From NCBI GenBank assembly GCA_963971425.1, contig OZ020517.1, forward strand, positions 13,270,501-13,334,500: a stretch of DNA of 64,000 nt, in the 5' to 3' direction. The notes beneath the pieces were generated by a model. It searched no databases. It was not told where the DNA came from and saw only the letters and a list, made by a program, of their open reading frames with translations. This stretch comes from Bryoerythrophyllum caledonicum (Eukaryota; Streptophyta; Bryopsida; Pottiales; Pottiaceae). The position numbers were made by a program, and so were the translations under genes. This document shows positions 10,990-23,317 of this stretch, in pieces. The number at the start of each line of letters is the position of its first letter. Positions within the stretch are counted from its first letter, which is position 1.

Positions 10990-13900
10990 GATGTCGTGCA
11001 CCCTTGGACATAGGTGAAGGCAGCTTGGGCGAAAGTAGCAAGGTCCTAGCATGCAACTATGAAGTTAATTTTATGTCATCCCCCGCCAATGATGTCGTCG
11101 GGGTGCTTAGAGACGCTCTGGCTAGCAGCCCCTCCAATGATATTGCCAGCTTCCTTGAAAAAATGGCTCTGCTAGTCCATTGTGGTAGCGCAACCGTTGC
11201 CAAGACATTGAAGAAGCAAGTAGCTAAAAGACTTCGTGAAGCTCTCCAAATGCCCCTATCTAGACGATTTGATGGCACTGACCTCAAATGGGACGATAAG
11301 GTTAATTAGGGAGGAGGGAAAAGGAAAACCTTAAAAAATGCCACCTTACTATGGTTATGGCTTGACGATTTCCTAGACGGAGAGATGTTGACTTAACAGT
11401 TTCCGTGCACATTTGTTGAGGAAAGTTGCCTTCGATTCCAAGGGCAAGAAGACTGCAGACAAGTTCGTGCAGAATCTGCAATCCAAGTGATCAAGTAAGT
11501 TCAAGTGTTGCGCTACACTTTTATTTACCTATTTACAAGTTGAAGCTCTCCAATTATCGTTCAAAATCCTATCGCGTTTAGGTATTCCTACCAATACGGT
11601 CCAGAGGACAACGACAAGCACTATAAGGGAGAGGTTTTTGCGCACATATTGACGGACCGTAAAGGTTCTACAAACAAGAAGAAGGCTCTCCAACGAGCCA
11701 GGAAGAGCGTCCTTTAAGTTGAGAGAGCTTCTGCTACTGCGGCAACTTAGGCTTCCAAGAAGGCCCAAACCGAACATGTTGCGGCAAGTGGGATTGATTG
11801 CAATTCAACTACAGAGCCTGTGGAGGAAGATCCTGAGGAGCAAGCCCTTGTTCAAGAAGCGCAACAGAGGCTTCTGCAAGCCCAGAAGACCATTGATGCA
11901 CAAAAGAGAACTACGTGGAAGACACGAGTGGGAAAAATAGTTTCTGATATGTTGATTAAGCGTGGCTGCCAATGTTCTTTTGTTGCTAAGTAGTTGTTTG
12001 TAGATCAAAAACTTTGCACCATACATTTCCATTGCATGGACCATGTTAACAAGGAGCCTGGGCACTTTGCCACAACAGAGAATTTGTCGGACAACGGGTT
12101 GAGCTCAACGGAAGGCTCTAGCAAGCCACGAAGAGCTAGATTCAATCGGTGCTCAGAAGTGGAAAGTCCCCCTCACAGGTTATGGCTGACCATGAGTCTG
12201 AGGTGATGAGATGTGCAAAGCTGAACCTGCTAGTTACTAGAGACACATTCATACTCCCTCACGATGTTGGAACTATTGCAAAGTCTTTGGCAAAGGAGTT
12301 GTGGGAAAAAGACGGCCAGGATCCCCTTAGCGTAAGAATGTGGACCTTGGAAAATCAAGAGTCTTAGTATCGCTACAATGAGTATGGGAACATTCAACTG
12401 AACAAACCAACTCAAACAACGACCCGTTCTGCTTGGCATTACAGACAGACTAGCAATTAGAGATGATGGTGCGACATGGGCATCAGCGCACCCTCTCCAT
12501 GGACGCCACGTTTGGCACGAACGAGCCAAAGGTAAACTTAAACGTCGTTCCCTTATTTGCTACTCATTGTTGATGGCAAGAGTCCATGTTCCTTCATCTG
12601 TCTATTGTGTAGTATCCACTCTATACTGTGATGGTCTTTGACGAGTGGGAACAAGGGAGTTCACCATACAAGGGAAGTCACGGCTGGTAGACTTTACGGA
12701 ATGGTTGACTAAGTTAAGAGACGGTTTCCGCACGGTGTGACTGGATTGGTGGCCTAATGTTGTCGTGACAGATGACAACAACATCAAGCTTAATGCCATT
12801 AGGTTTATTCTTCACCCTGTTAATTGTCATCACCTCTAACCTTGTCATGTCATTGATACAATTCCAGATAGGATGTGTATAAATAGGTATGACTTCCTTA
12901 CAAAATACAATTTTCTTTTCTATAAGGAGGTAAGGCCTGTCAAAGAGACCATTAAGATTTTTCTTTGTCTTTGGCCTGTCTGGAAAGCGTGGCTAGAGAA
13001 TGCGACGCAAAATTTAAAGGCAAACTACCTCCGTACGTTGGTTTTACATGAGTGTGTTGATCTTATGTATGGATGTGGAATTTTGGAAGGTGATGCAGTT
13101 GTCCGAGTGTCCCTCAACACGTTCAAGCACATGCGAGCAAAGTATCCTGGCGGAAAGACGTTTCTAAATTACTTTCAAAAGCACTTAATCCTCAAGTTGA
13201 AGATGTGGGTTACGGGCTACCGCAACATACCACATGCCAACCAAGACACCAATGTCGCCGTCGAGAGCTACCACGGCAACCTCAAGTCCATTCTTTCCAC
13301 GTCACGGCAACGGTTTGACGGGCATTGCATTGATTGGCTCATCTATCATCTCACAAAGGACGTACTTATACACTATTGGTACGTCATCCAATGCAAGTTG
13401 TACGGCTTCATCAAGAATGGAAAGGCGGAAGGAATGGTAGCAAGCGCTGTCATTTCAGCGCGCAACATTCCAGATGGGCACGTCTATTACGACAGCTCAA
13501 AAAACGTGGCATATGTTGCGAGCTAGACCAGCTTTCCGGCGCTTCCGGTTATCACCGCTGCGGGCACCGATTGGGCGCACTGTTCATGTCCCTTGGATAT
13601 GCGAGGGAATATATGCAAGCATGGAGTCAAGGTGTTCAAGATGATTCATGGTCATGTCAAACATCAGTCCATCATTTGTATTGCTGGATTGCTTCTAGGC
13701 ACAATTGCAACTAACGCGATTCCAGCTGGCTTGAATATTGTCCATGATATAGGAGGCGGTGGCGTATATACCATGCCAAAGAGATGTCCTAGAGCACCAA
13801 CCGTGGTGAACCCAGTAAAATAGCTCGCAAATCAGGGCTCACTATGGGCGGAGATGCAGGATTTGGTGTCAGATAAGTCATATTTGTTGAATCATGCGTT

Positions 13901-14100
13901 AGTTGGCACGCATGAACTAAATGGGAAGCTTCTCAACATGAAGGCAAAGGTTGATGATGAGGCCCTTCACCCGACGTTGCAACCCTCGTCTGAAATAAAC
14001 AAGGGTGGTCAAAGCAAGCGGCGTATCAAGGGATGTAGCGAGAAAGGGGTATGTAGGAGTGGGTGTTCCAGCCGTAAACCTAAATCTAAGGGAAAGTAGT
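10990..14100 (+). pseudogene. MULE transposase with SWIM zinc finger, broken
   Basis: Fragments in several frames of the + strand add up to a plant MULE transposase. An N-terminal part (about 11,900-12,070) carries RGCQCSFVAK and LCTIHFHCMDHVNKEPG. A middle part (12,300-12,540) reads DPLSVRMWT.ENQES and then SMDATFGTN, the first Asp of the DDE core. The longest clean stretch (12,873-13,526) contains LWPVWKAWLENA and VESYHGNLKS, the latter likely holding the catalytic Glu. After a stop at 13,525, another frame carries a CxC...CxH SWIM finger (CSCPLDMRGNICKHG, 13,578-13,625). Many stops and shifts show it is dead. The family normally cuts and pastes its own element, here the surrounding 10-kb MULE. 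Confidence 0.82.
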
Positions 14101-14827
14101 ATTATGAGATCCTTCTTGGCGGTTCAGTATGGGCTAAATACATGCCAACATGGTTTCTCACCGCATAGGTTAAAAGCTAATTTCATATTCGATACATCGT
14201 TCTTCTTACTTTAACGCAATTAGGGTTTTATATGTCATGTAGTACAGTGTGCAAATGAGTATATCTCTAACATCCACACATTAATCCAAAGATTGAAAGA
14301 AATATAATGAGTGATATTGGATGAACAAGAGGGGAAGAGATTCAAGACACATGAAGGATACAAAAAATATTCAAGTACAATAAAAGAGAAAATAGTGGAG
14401 GGTCTAACTTCACATAACCTTTGTTTGCAAATGAAAGTAATTTTCATTGAACTAGAACATTTAATGGAATTTATATTGGCTTAGGGTTGTTTTCAACTTT
14501 TATTTAACTTTGTTTTCCACTGTGAAATAAGACACAACACACATTCATAATCCAAAATTGTTTTTCATTTTTTTTTAATATTGCCGTAAATGAAACATAA
14601 ATAGAAACATGATAGTAACTTGTTGCACAATACTATAGAAAATTGCGGCCTAAATGAAAACTCTCCTCCAAATCGGTATTTCTCCATCTACCTCTTGTGA
14701 TACTCTAACTATACTACTTCATTCACTTCTATGAACTACCACCATGAAACTTATTTTTTTACAAAATTGCAAGATAGTCGTCTACACCCGCCATGCCACG
14801 CTCTGCTACCTCCGCTGCATCGTCAGA

Positions 14828-17800
14828 TTAAACAGTACCCTCACCATCAACTACACCCGTGCCGTAATCGCCATCTCCGCAATTCTCACTATTTTTGTTG
14901 TTGGATCCCTCTCCATTGTCGCCGCTCCTACTGTTGGACTTGCTACTGTTGGAGCCAATATCAAATGTAGTTGGCTCTTCTGTACCATCGCCAGAATGAG
15001 CTCCACTGTCAATGCCGTGTATTCCATTACACCCACCAACGCTAGTTGCCCAACCTATAGCACCGTCAGGACCTTCATCATGGCCACCATCACCAACATC
15101 ACCACCACAATCTACCGCAACATGGGCCAATGCGCCAGTAGAAGCCTCATCCTCAACAGAAGCAGGGACACCCTCGTTCACTTCCAAAGTGACTATTACT
15201 CCAACCTCCTTAATAGCAGGCCTCTCCTCTAGCACCTCCATGACAATGCCTCGCAGTACCTCCATCCAATTTGCGAGACCTGAATGGATGGATGCAATGT
15301 CGTCTTGTCCTCTCTCTAACGTGCGTTGGCCTTCTCCTCCAAACTTTGTTGCATCACCACCGTCTGCATCACTAGCCACGTGAGCAGCCCTGCCAGGCAG
15401 ATTGGCACCGCAAGCCGGTAGAGCGGTCATACTAGCAGTATATGGATAAGGTCGGAGCTCAAAGTCCATAGGGAGCCGGGAATGCTCAAGGCAGCTAAAC
15501 TCCAAGAGCAAACTATCTAAATCAATGATGTCCAGCTTGGCCTAGCAGGCGGCGTTTCTTTCCTGCTGCCACTCCCTCACCTCGTAAAATAGTGCAACGT
15601 CATGCCTTGACCATTCTCTAGTGGCCTCCAAATCGGCAAGAGCACAGCCAAGCAACATGTTCTCTCGGATGAGGAGGACATGCCGGAACTTGGCGGAATC
15701 TTGGTGTAAAACGTGGTTGTCGAGAGTGCTCCACGGCCGCCTACCATCACTCACCATCCAAATAGGGGGTAGCTCTCCCACCAGGCCTTTATGAACCATG
15801 TCGCAGCATGCATAGACATAAGCCACTCGTAGCCAAACCATGAACTGGTCCACTAGATTTGTAAGACACCAGTCAGAATCCAAAGCAAAACGGAACTGGG
15901 AAAAATCGGTCGTGCTAGTCTCTATGGTAGGAAAGAAGATACGCCCAAGGCGTACAAGAATCTGCATAGCAAAAATCATTCACGACACACGGCTTAATAA
16001 TGTCTCGTTGTGGAAACCCTACAACGGACACACCATGGGAGCATCACATCCATACTCAAAAATAGTAAAGAGCTTCAGCGCCCTAACGAAAGGTGGCGGC
16101 GTCCTCTCCAAGGCACCTTAGCGCTACTCATCCAACATCCAAGAGATCAAAGTCTTGAGCTCCTTGTAAGTGTGTTGGAAAGGCACTCCACATAGGCTGG
16201 CGTAGGAAATTGGCGCATAGACATGAACAACAAAGACCACAATGAGGCCTCTTTCTTTGAAGGAGTGCGTAGAATGACATCGTACTTTTGCATCTCCATC
16301 TTCAAATGCGCCTTGCGAGACTCTCCGACATCAGCCACCGCGTTCTCATAGTCTTGGAGGCGCAACGGGTAAGTGAAATCAAGGGCGTGGTGGGCTGCAA
16401 TAGTGTCAATCTCCTCTTGGATCCTCGCTTAATTCCTTGTGGTGAAAACGTCCTTGCACTTTGTGGTCACCTCAAGGCCTCACCGTGTTGTAAGGATATT
16501 CTGGCATGTTTGAAATAGCAATAAAAAAACAAAGTATGTTCCATGGACTAAACTTTGAAATGGAAAATGACAAATGTTTTTCTGGACTGGAGAGGTTTTC
16601 ATGACCGGTTGTTCCTCCAGTTTGTGTTAATTGTGTGGTTTGTCGGTGTGAAAGGGGCTTCAGCACGGGCAAAGGGGGCGAGTAAAAGGGTCCTTGTAGA
16701 CCAATTACTAAATGTTGTGGTCAAGGTATTTATTTCTTTTTCCCTAGCCTAGGTTGCTGAGTGGTTGATAGTTTCTTTTGTGAACTATTGTTTTTGTTGT
16801 TTACGGAGGCAACGGTGATAGTATAGTCACCATTGCTCCGAGTTTGCCTCTAATTGTGGGCTCTCACCTGTTGGCATGATGTTATCTTTGCACGATGTAT
16901 TTGTGCACGATAAAGAATGCCACTGCAATTTGTCTTTTGAAGTAAGAGAGTAGAAGCTGAAAGTGCTAAGCAAGATGACGTTAAGGGCCGGACTCCTACC
17001 TTTAGTTCCGGTGTGCACTGAACAGCTCCCCGAGGCACAGAAGATCCGGCCCTCGAGCTGTCGATCCATCTGCAACGCTCGCATTTCTAGAACTGCCTTG
17101 TCGCGGTGCAAAAGAGAGTCCTTTGTTAAAATCTCGTACAACGTCACCAACAAGTACAGCCCGGGGGCAACGTTGGCAGCAACTCCATTTCAACGTCAGG
17201 AAAAAAATCTCAGCAACCTCCGCGATGGCCTTGGCATGCACCAGCTTCATTGGAATTAAGTCCATTAAGGCCGCGGCTGCCACTGAAGCCACTTTGACCT
17301 TCTTGGATGTGGAGCTAGGACGTACTGGCATTGGAGGGAAGACATACGGCGTGACTTTGATGCGGGAAGCTGAGGACCCTGTCGTGGCAACTTCCCACAC
17401 ACGCTTCTAGCTGCGGGAGGGGCCATAACTTGTTGTAGAGGAGGTGCTTCTTCACATCCGGAAGGAGGCGCCAACTGCGTTACAGGAATGGAGAAGACTC
17501 AAGCACAGTCCAGGAGGACTATGGAACACGTGAAGAGGTTGCAACAGCCATAGAAGTCGGTTGTGAAGCCATCAACTTTGTCGTTGAAATTTCCGGATCG
17601 GCTGAAGCTGCCACAACACGAGATTGCGGAAGTGCAAACCCACATGCTGTAAGCGGTGGTGGAAATGCATAGCCGCCTCCGCGCAAACCCTGACTTGTTG
17701 CCCGTCTCCGCCACGCTAGAGGATCCTTGATGCTTGCACATGCCCTCCCCCCGCTTCCATTCCCGGTAAATGTCTCCCGCTCGTCCCCGAAGATCTCCAA

Positions 17801-18590
17801 ACCTGCAATAGTAGTCGGCGCAGTTGAGGCCGACGCGACTATCAAACTAGGAGTTGGAGGTCTCACCACCAACTTCTTGCGCCAAACAAGCTATGGGACG
17901 TCTACTTCCTCACTAGTGATCTGCAGGATGGGGCTGCAAACACGGATGGATTCCTACTTTAAGCATTTAGCTGCACCGCCCTTCCATCATGGTGTCTTAC
18001 GCGGTGCATCTGGAAGGTTCATGTTATACTTTGCAAACACGGCTCTCACCTCATTGTTTCCCTCCGTGCCGCACAGCAGAAACATTTTCAAGTCCCTAAG
18101 TGCCACATAATTGTATGCCGGACACTATAGTTGTTGCCGATGATAGCCAAGTTCTCCCTTGTCGTGGAAGTCCACATTATTGTACAGGCAGAAGAATGGA
18201 ACCTTTGCTTGCTTGCCGAGTCGCCCACCCCTCCTCTCCTCACGCCGTTAGAGGCAATTCATGTCCACAAGCATCCACTCATATTTGCTAATTATGTACG
18301 CAGCACGTAGGTGCTACCCACACTACATGGAGCAGCTCAGACACACAATGATATCTTCCAATCCAAACTCGCCCTACAAATGCAGCTGCATGGCAAATGG
18401 AAGAACAAAAATTTAAAAAATTCAATATTGATTTGCATAAGGAAGGTAAAGAAAGAACAAGAACTCCATCAATAAATCCTACGGAACGCATATGTATACG
18501 GAGTTGATCCTTGTTGGAGAGAGAGTTGACATCAAGTATAGAGGCCTTGTCACGCAGCATGAATACTGCTTCCGCATACGATAATTTCAC
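14828..18590 (-). pseudogene. Unrecognised decayed gene inside the MULE
   Basis: Several minus-strand stretches look like real but damaged coding sequence. From 5' to 3': 18,590-18,450 (LSYAEAVFMLRDKASILD), about 18,110-17,960 (YVALRDLKMFLLCGTEGN...), 17,872-17,519, 17,400-17,002, 16,440-16,135 (QEEIDTIAAHHALDF...TPSKKEASLWSLLF), 15,979-15,542 (FALDSDWCLTNLVDQF...) and 15,511-14,828, the last acidic and Gly/Asp/Ser-rich at its end. I recognise no domain. It lies opposite in strand to the transposase and within the inverted ends. It may be a second element-encoded gene or a captured host gene. Exon limits are not resolved. Confidence 0.4.
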
Positions 18591-18825
18591 TAGGTCCGGC
18601 GGAACCCGGGACTCTATTTAGAAGATGACGACAGATAGGTAATATCAAACACCGGGTTTTTCATAAAGCTGGAAGGAGAACCATAACTTTTCTTTTTTCA
18701 TAAATCAAGAAGTTGAAAAATTAGAGGCCACAAAGTCTCTCATCAGATGCAATAGAGTGTTGGCCATGCCTATCGTGAAAAATATTGAAGTACAGTGAAC
18801 GTTGATGTAGCAAAACTCCCCCCAT

Positions 18826-18962
18826 GTCGTGACAGCCCTTGCCAATGTCACCACAGTTCCTACCCACGTCGCGACAGCCCCCGCCTACGTCTCGATAGTC
18901 CTCGCCACAATTCCTACCCACCTCGCGACAGCACCCGCCTACGTCCCGACAGCCCCCATTCA
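18826..18962. repeat. 54-bp tandem repeat within the MULE
   Basis: Two good copies and flanking partial copies of a unit beginning ACAGTTCCTACCCACGTCGC and continuing with GACAGCCCCCGCCTACGTC. On the minus strand it would encode a Cys/Gly-rich repeat (CRDVGRNCGD-like), but nothing else supports translation. Confidence 0.7.
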
Positions 18963-19689
18963 CGTTGCAAATGTAGAAACCCTGAAGAAAAGTTTTGGTG
19001 CTGCTCCGGCGAGGTCGCCAGTCATGCCAGGGTACTCCCCACCGCGCTCGAAAGGTGGCCCGCTCTTCCTCTCCTCCACAACATGCGTTGGCAGGCTGGA
19101 TGTCTCCTCAACAAGTTGTTAGTGCGGTAGAAACGTTGCCAAGATCCTCCAATTTCCCTTGCAAACGCTGCCGCCTAAAAATGTAAGGGTTGTCTCCCAA
19201 AATGCCACATTGTCGCTCCCCAATCCAACGTCACAGAATCCTAAAACCGCCAACTCTAGCCACGATTTTGACCCACCTCTCTCTCCCAACCGAAGGACCA
19301 TGTGCTTTGGATAGGATCCCACAGCGTCGCCCAATCTCAAAATTTAGCGCCCACTCCAGCAGTCACGCAATCTTCCCAACCACAACCCTACTCACTACAC
19401 ATTCGCCCAGTTTTCAAAGATGCTTCATGAAATCCGCCCCAACACAACCACTCCCTTTGATGCATTCAAACTCCAATGAATCGCCCTCCAAACCCCTAAA
19501 GCTCACAAGAGGATTGCTTACAAAATCACTTTGAAAAAAAACCTGGCCTACAGCCGTCGATGAAAGCAAATCCCGCAAGCTAGAGGATTTGCCATCTTTG
19601 ATGGCTCTATTGATAACGCACTTGATGTGCTATGAGAGGGGCACATTCAAGTGATCCGGACACCTAAGAATGTAGGTGGAAGTGATGTC

Positions 19690-20172
19690 CAAGAAGATTG
19701 AAGTGGGGTTGATAAGGGAGATAGTTAGTTTGGCAGATGTGAATGGGGACTGGATGAGGTTGGGCAATCGGGTGGGGGAGCCTCGCGGACGGGCCCCAAC
19801 CTAGTAGGGCGACAACGTGGCGGGATCCGCCACCTTGGCGCGTAGAGACGTGGAGCTCAACAGTGTGGCGAGGCACCACCGTGGTACGACGGGTGCCACG
19901 GATAGTAGGTTGTAGCGCGAGGCTTGGAAGACAAGGCATCCACTCCACCACACCTCACACCCAACCCACGCTCGACTGGGATTAATAGTTAGATCCTCAT
20001 TTTAGGGGGTCCTAAGGTTTTTTTAAGAATTTTTCCGGCAAATTTGGGGCTTGCGACCTCAAAGTACTTGGAGGCCCAAATTGGCTATTGATAGTTCCCC
20101 TGTCCAAAAATCAAATAGGGACCAAGTTCCCCCCCCAAATACATGGTGCAACCTCAAATTGAGATCTATTCT
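19690..20172 (-). repeat. Right inverted terminal arm of the MULE
   Basis: Reverse complement of the left arm, block by block, with an extra segment at about 19,990-20,110. The outer edge reads GTGCAACCTCAAATTGAGAT (20,150-20,169), matching ATCTCCATATTGAGGTTGCAC on the left. Confidence 0.72.
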
Positions 20173-20174
20173 TT

Positions 20175-21666
20175 TCTACATGTGAGACGGGTGACCCCTT
20201 TGTCATCTCCTACTTTATGATCTTATGCTAATAGAGTTGAGACCACATGGAGAGGGTGATGTGGCTCAAGAGAGTTTTAGGTGAATTCTTAATCAACTCT
20301 TAGGAAACTTGCGTTGTTGTGGAGGAGCATTTGCTTGTATTAGGTATGGACCAAGAATTTTAATCGTTATTTGTACACTTGGATTTTGTTGGTGCAAAAA
20401 TGAACTTGAAAATCTCTCATGCTTTATCCATATCCCGGCCTTCTTTCACTTTTTCTTTCCTCTTTTGAAAAGACTTCAAGGATAAATCACTTTCAAGAAG
20501 ACTTTAGACACTAATGAAATGCAAGAGTAATAATGGAAATCAATATAAGTTCCTCTACAATATTGTATTCAAAGTTTTCTAAGTGTCCACCAGGATTTCC
20601 CAAGCATCTCTTCCAAAGTAAATTATCTTTTTCATGTAGTCATGGCTACCATTGTAAGACATAAAGTACAAGGTGACATCTAGGGTCACTTTTGGGATAG
20701 TTTTGATAGATTAGACAAGGAATCCTTTACAAACTTTTATTGAATAAAAAGTGACACATTTTGAGTTAAAAGTGACATATTTGCTAGCAATGGTTTGAAT
20801 TTTAGATGTAGCAGCCATTCTTGGCTAAAATAGACATGTCATTGTCATTATCTTTAATCTGCAATGGCTTATTTGTAATTTGAATTTTCATATGGAAGTA
20901 ACTACAATCAATAAGTAGTAATTCCAAGTTGCCACTATGAACAAGTAGTAATGGGATTTAGGTTGTTGAGTGTATATGGTCTAAGTAAAATGCAAAAGCT
21001 CATAGGTATGGTAAATTAGGCTGTTAACCTTGGTCTTGTAAGATTATACTTTGCTTGTTTAATAATAAATAAAATTAGCATTTCTCTTGAGTGAATAGAA
21101 AGCTTAGTGAATAGCATTAAGTTATATTGTACACTTAGGATTGATACTTAGAAGTTTTGGTGTAATTGCCCATGTGCCAATCCCAAATATATAATATAAA
21201 AACAATGTAAACGTAAATGCAAAAATAAGTTTCATGTGGAATTGTTTTAGGGGATTAAAAGATGATTCCATGCAAGATTTTCTTGGTAATTATATATATT
21301 GTAGGTAAACCTCTAGTTTGGCGTTTATTGATTAGAAAAATGCTTGCCAAATTAAGTTGGAAAATATTTAATGAAATTGCCGAAACTAGAGAAACTCTAT
21401 ATTTACAGATTTTATCACATTGGAAGACATCAAAGGGGAGTGGGGCTTGGAAAAGCCTCCTTTCATGATTGTGCATTTATGGAGGCTTTGATTTAGAACC
21501 CCAAGGTCTTGGGTTCAAACCCCATGGTTGTCAAATGTGCTAAATACAATAATATGTGATTTCTTGCCGAAAATCAATTTATTTTTATTTTGGATGCTGA
21601 ATGGCCTTTACTCACTTTAATTAATTATTCGGCATGGAGGTGCCAAACCAAAGGTGCACCTACTGT

Positions 21667-21715
<49 letters not shown>

Positions 21716-23317
21716 TACATAGAAAATCAATCCTCCTTTCTATACATGAAGCAATTATATGCAATTTTGAATATAGAAATAACTAGAAATTACTTTTATG
21801 CCAAATAATACTTTTCAAAGTTTTAAAATGTGTAGTTGATATTTATAGTGCCAAATATAGACATTTTAAATACATGATATTAATAATAAAATGATTATGA
21901 TATTCCATCTACATTGTTTTGTGTCGTGATCATTCAAACCTTCATTCAAAATGTAACTTTAAAAAATATTACAACATAGTTGATCATAAATTATATACAA
22001 CTAAAAAAGCCAAAGAATGCCTATACTTCATTTTTCTATAAGAATGTATCTCTATATATAACAAAACATATTTTTTTCCGTGACGAAATCCATTGGATGA
22101 AATTATTTTCTCGTGAATGAATTCTCAAACCCTAAAATGTTTAATGACAAGGTAGCGACATTTGCACCATCCAATGTCTCTTCGATTCTACAATCACCAC
22201 GGACGTAGGTGAGCACGCTGGAAGCAGTTGGTTGCAGAGACAACGGTTGTAGGTGCGTGGATCAATAGATTAATTAAAAAGTATCCAAAAAAAAAAACAA
22301 GCAAATCCTCATTTATGATACCCTACATGCATTGGCACGCAATTGACCACCCACAAGTGTACGACACTTTTCCAGGTATCAAAGATATCTCAAGGTTACT
22401 GTAATCTTATAGGGAACTATTGATATACATATATTTATGTCAATAGTTATTTGTAAACCATATATTCTATTTTAAGACATTTTAAATCTTGTCTATATAT
22501 GTATGTATTACAAATGTATCAATTAATACAGTAATCATAATTTGATCCATTAATTCTTGTTTGTGCATAATATTTAAATTACTTTTTAAAAATATAGGTT
22601 TAGGGTTTTTAAGTTGCATTTTCAAAGATCTTCAATTTTACTTTAAAAATATTTAAAACAAATACATAGTTGATGACTTTAGTTGAAAACCTAATTGACT
22701 ACATATTTTACTATTCAATTTTGCAAAAAATGTAATCATTTTTATATTCTTATAATCTGGTATATCAAGTTTTTTTAATTTAGGTATTTTAATAGAATAT
22801 GATTATAATAAAAATAGATTTATTTTAAAAGATTAATACAATCTTTCAAAGCAAATGTTGTATAGATACTGTTGGTGTTAAGATTATAATATACTCGAAC
22901 ATCATACTACAAATTAACAAGTAATGTTTGCCAACTTAATATTTACTATATTATTTAGAAGTTGATTACATGATCATATTCAAATTATTAGTTTGAGTTT
23001 TAAAAAACAAGTAATACATTGGTCTATCAAATATTAGGCCTACCAAGTCAAAATCTGATATGTTGATTGATAATCAAAAATAAAATTAGATGAATTCTAA
23101 ATCGTAACATAATTTTTGTGAAAATTCTTATATTTTAATGCTTAAGTTACAATGTTCTTGCATGTATATCATTTGTATCAGTTAATATGAAAAGGATTCA
23201 TTGTTTTTCTTTTAATTTAAAAAATAAATTATTATGATTTTTTCATTGAAATATATTTTTAGAGTTTTGATTCAATTTTTTCATGTATAATTTATTTCAG
23301 ATTTTAAGATTCAAAGT
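20175..23317. other. AT-rich intergenic region with (AT)n microsatellite
   Basis: No gene seen. A run of about 20 AT dinucleotides occupies 21,670-21,712. The rest is low-complexity AT-rich DNA. The end of this stretch (about 22,080-23,300) is the probable promoter and 5' UTR intron of the downstream WEB gene: an acceptor TTTATTTCAG ends at 23,300, 17 bases before its ATG. Confidence 0.6.

Larger units (their letters stand above)
10042..20172. mobile_element. Mutator-like element (MULE) with long inverted ends
   Basis: The two ends match in inverted orientation. Left 10,042-10,395 and right 20,172-19,690 share GATCT..AT.TTGAGGTTGCAC at the outer edge, then AGTCGAGCGTGGGT-like and GTGTGGTGGAGTGG blocks, then a block around CCTCATCCA..CCCATTCACATC and ATCAACCCCACTTCAAT. 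By eye identity is roughly 70-80% with indels; the right arm has about 100 extra bases near 19,990-20,110. Between the arms lies a broken transposase with MULE-type features, so I read the 10.1 kb as one long-TIR element. Exact termini and the expected 8-11 bp target duplication could not be fixed by eye. Confidence 0.75.

Noticed and set aside
21425..21540. Possible tRNA-derived SINE (GGTTCAAACCCC box B)
   Set aside because: The B-box-like word is present at about 21,512, but there is no A box at the proper distance, no cloverleaf and no second copy seen.
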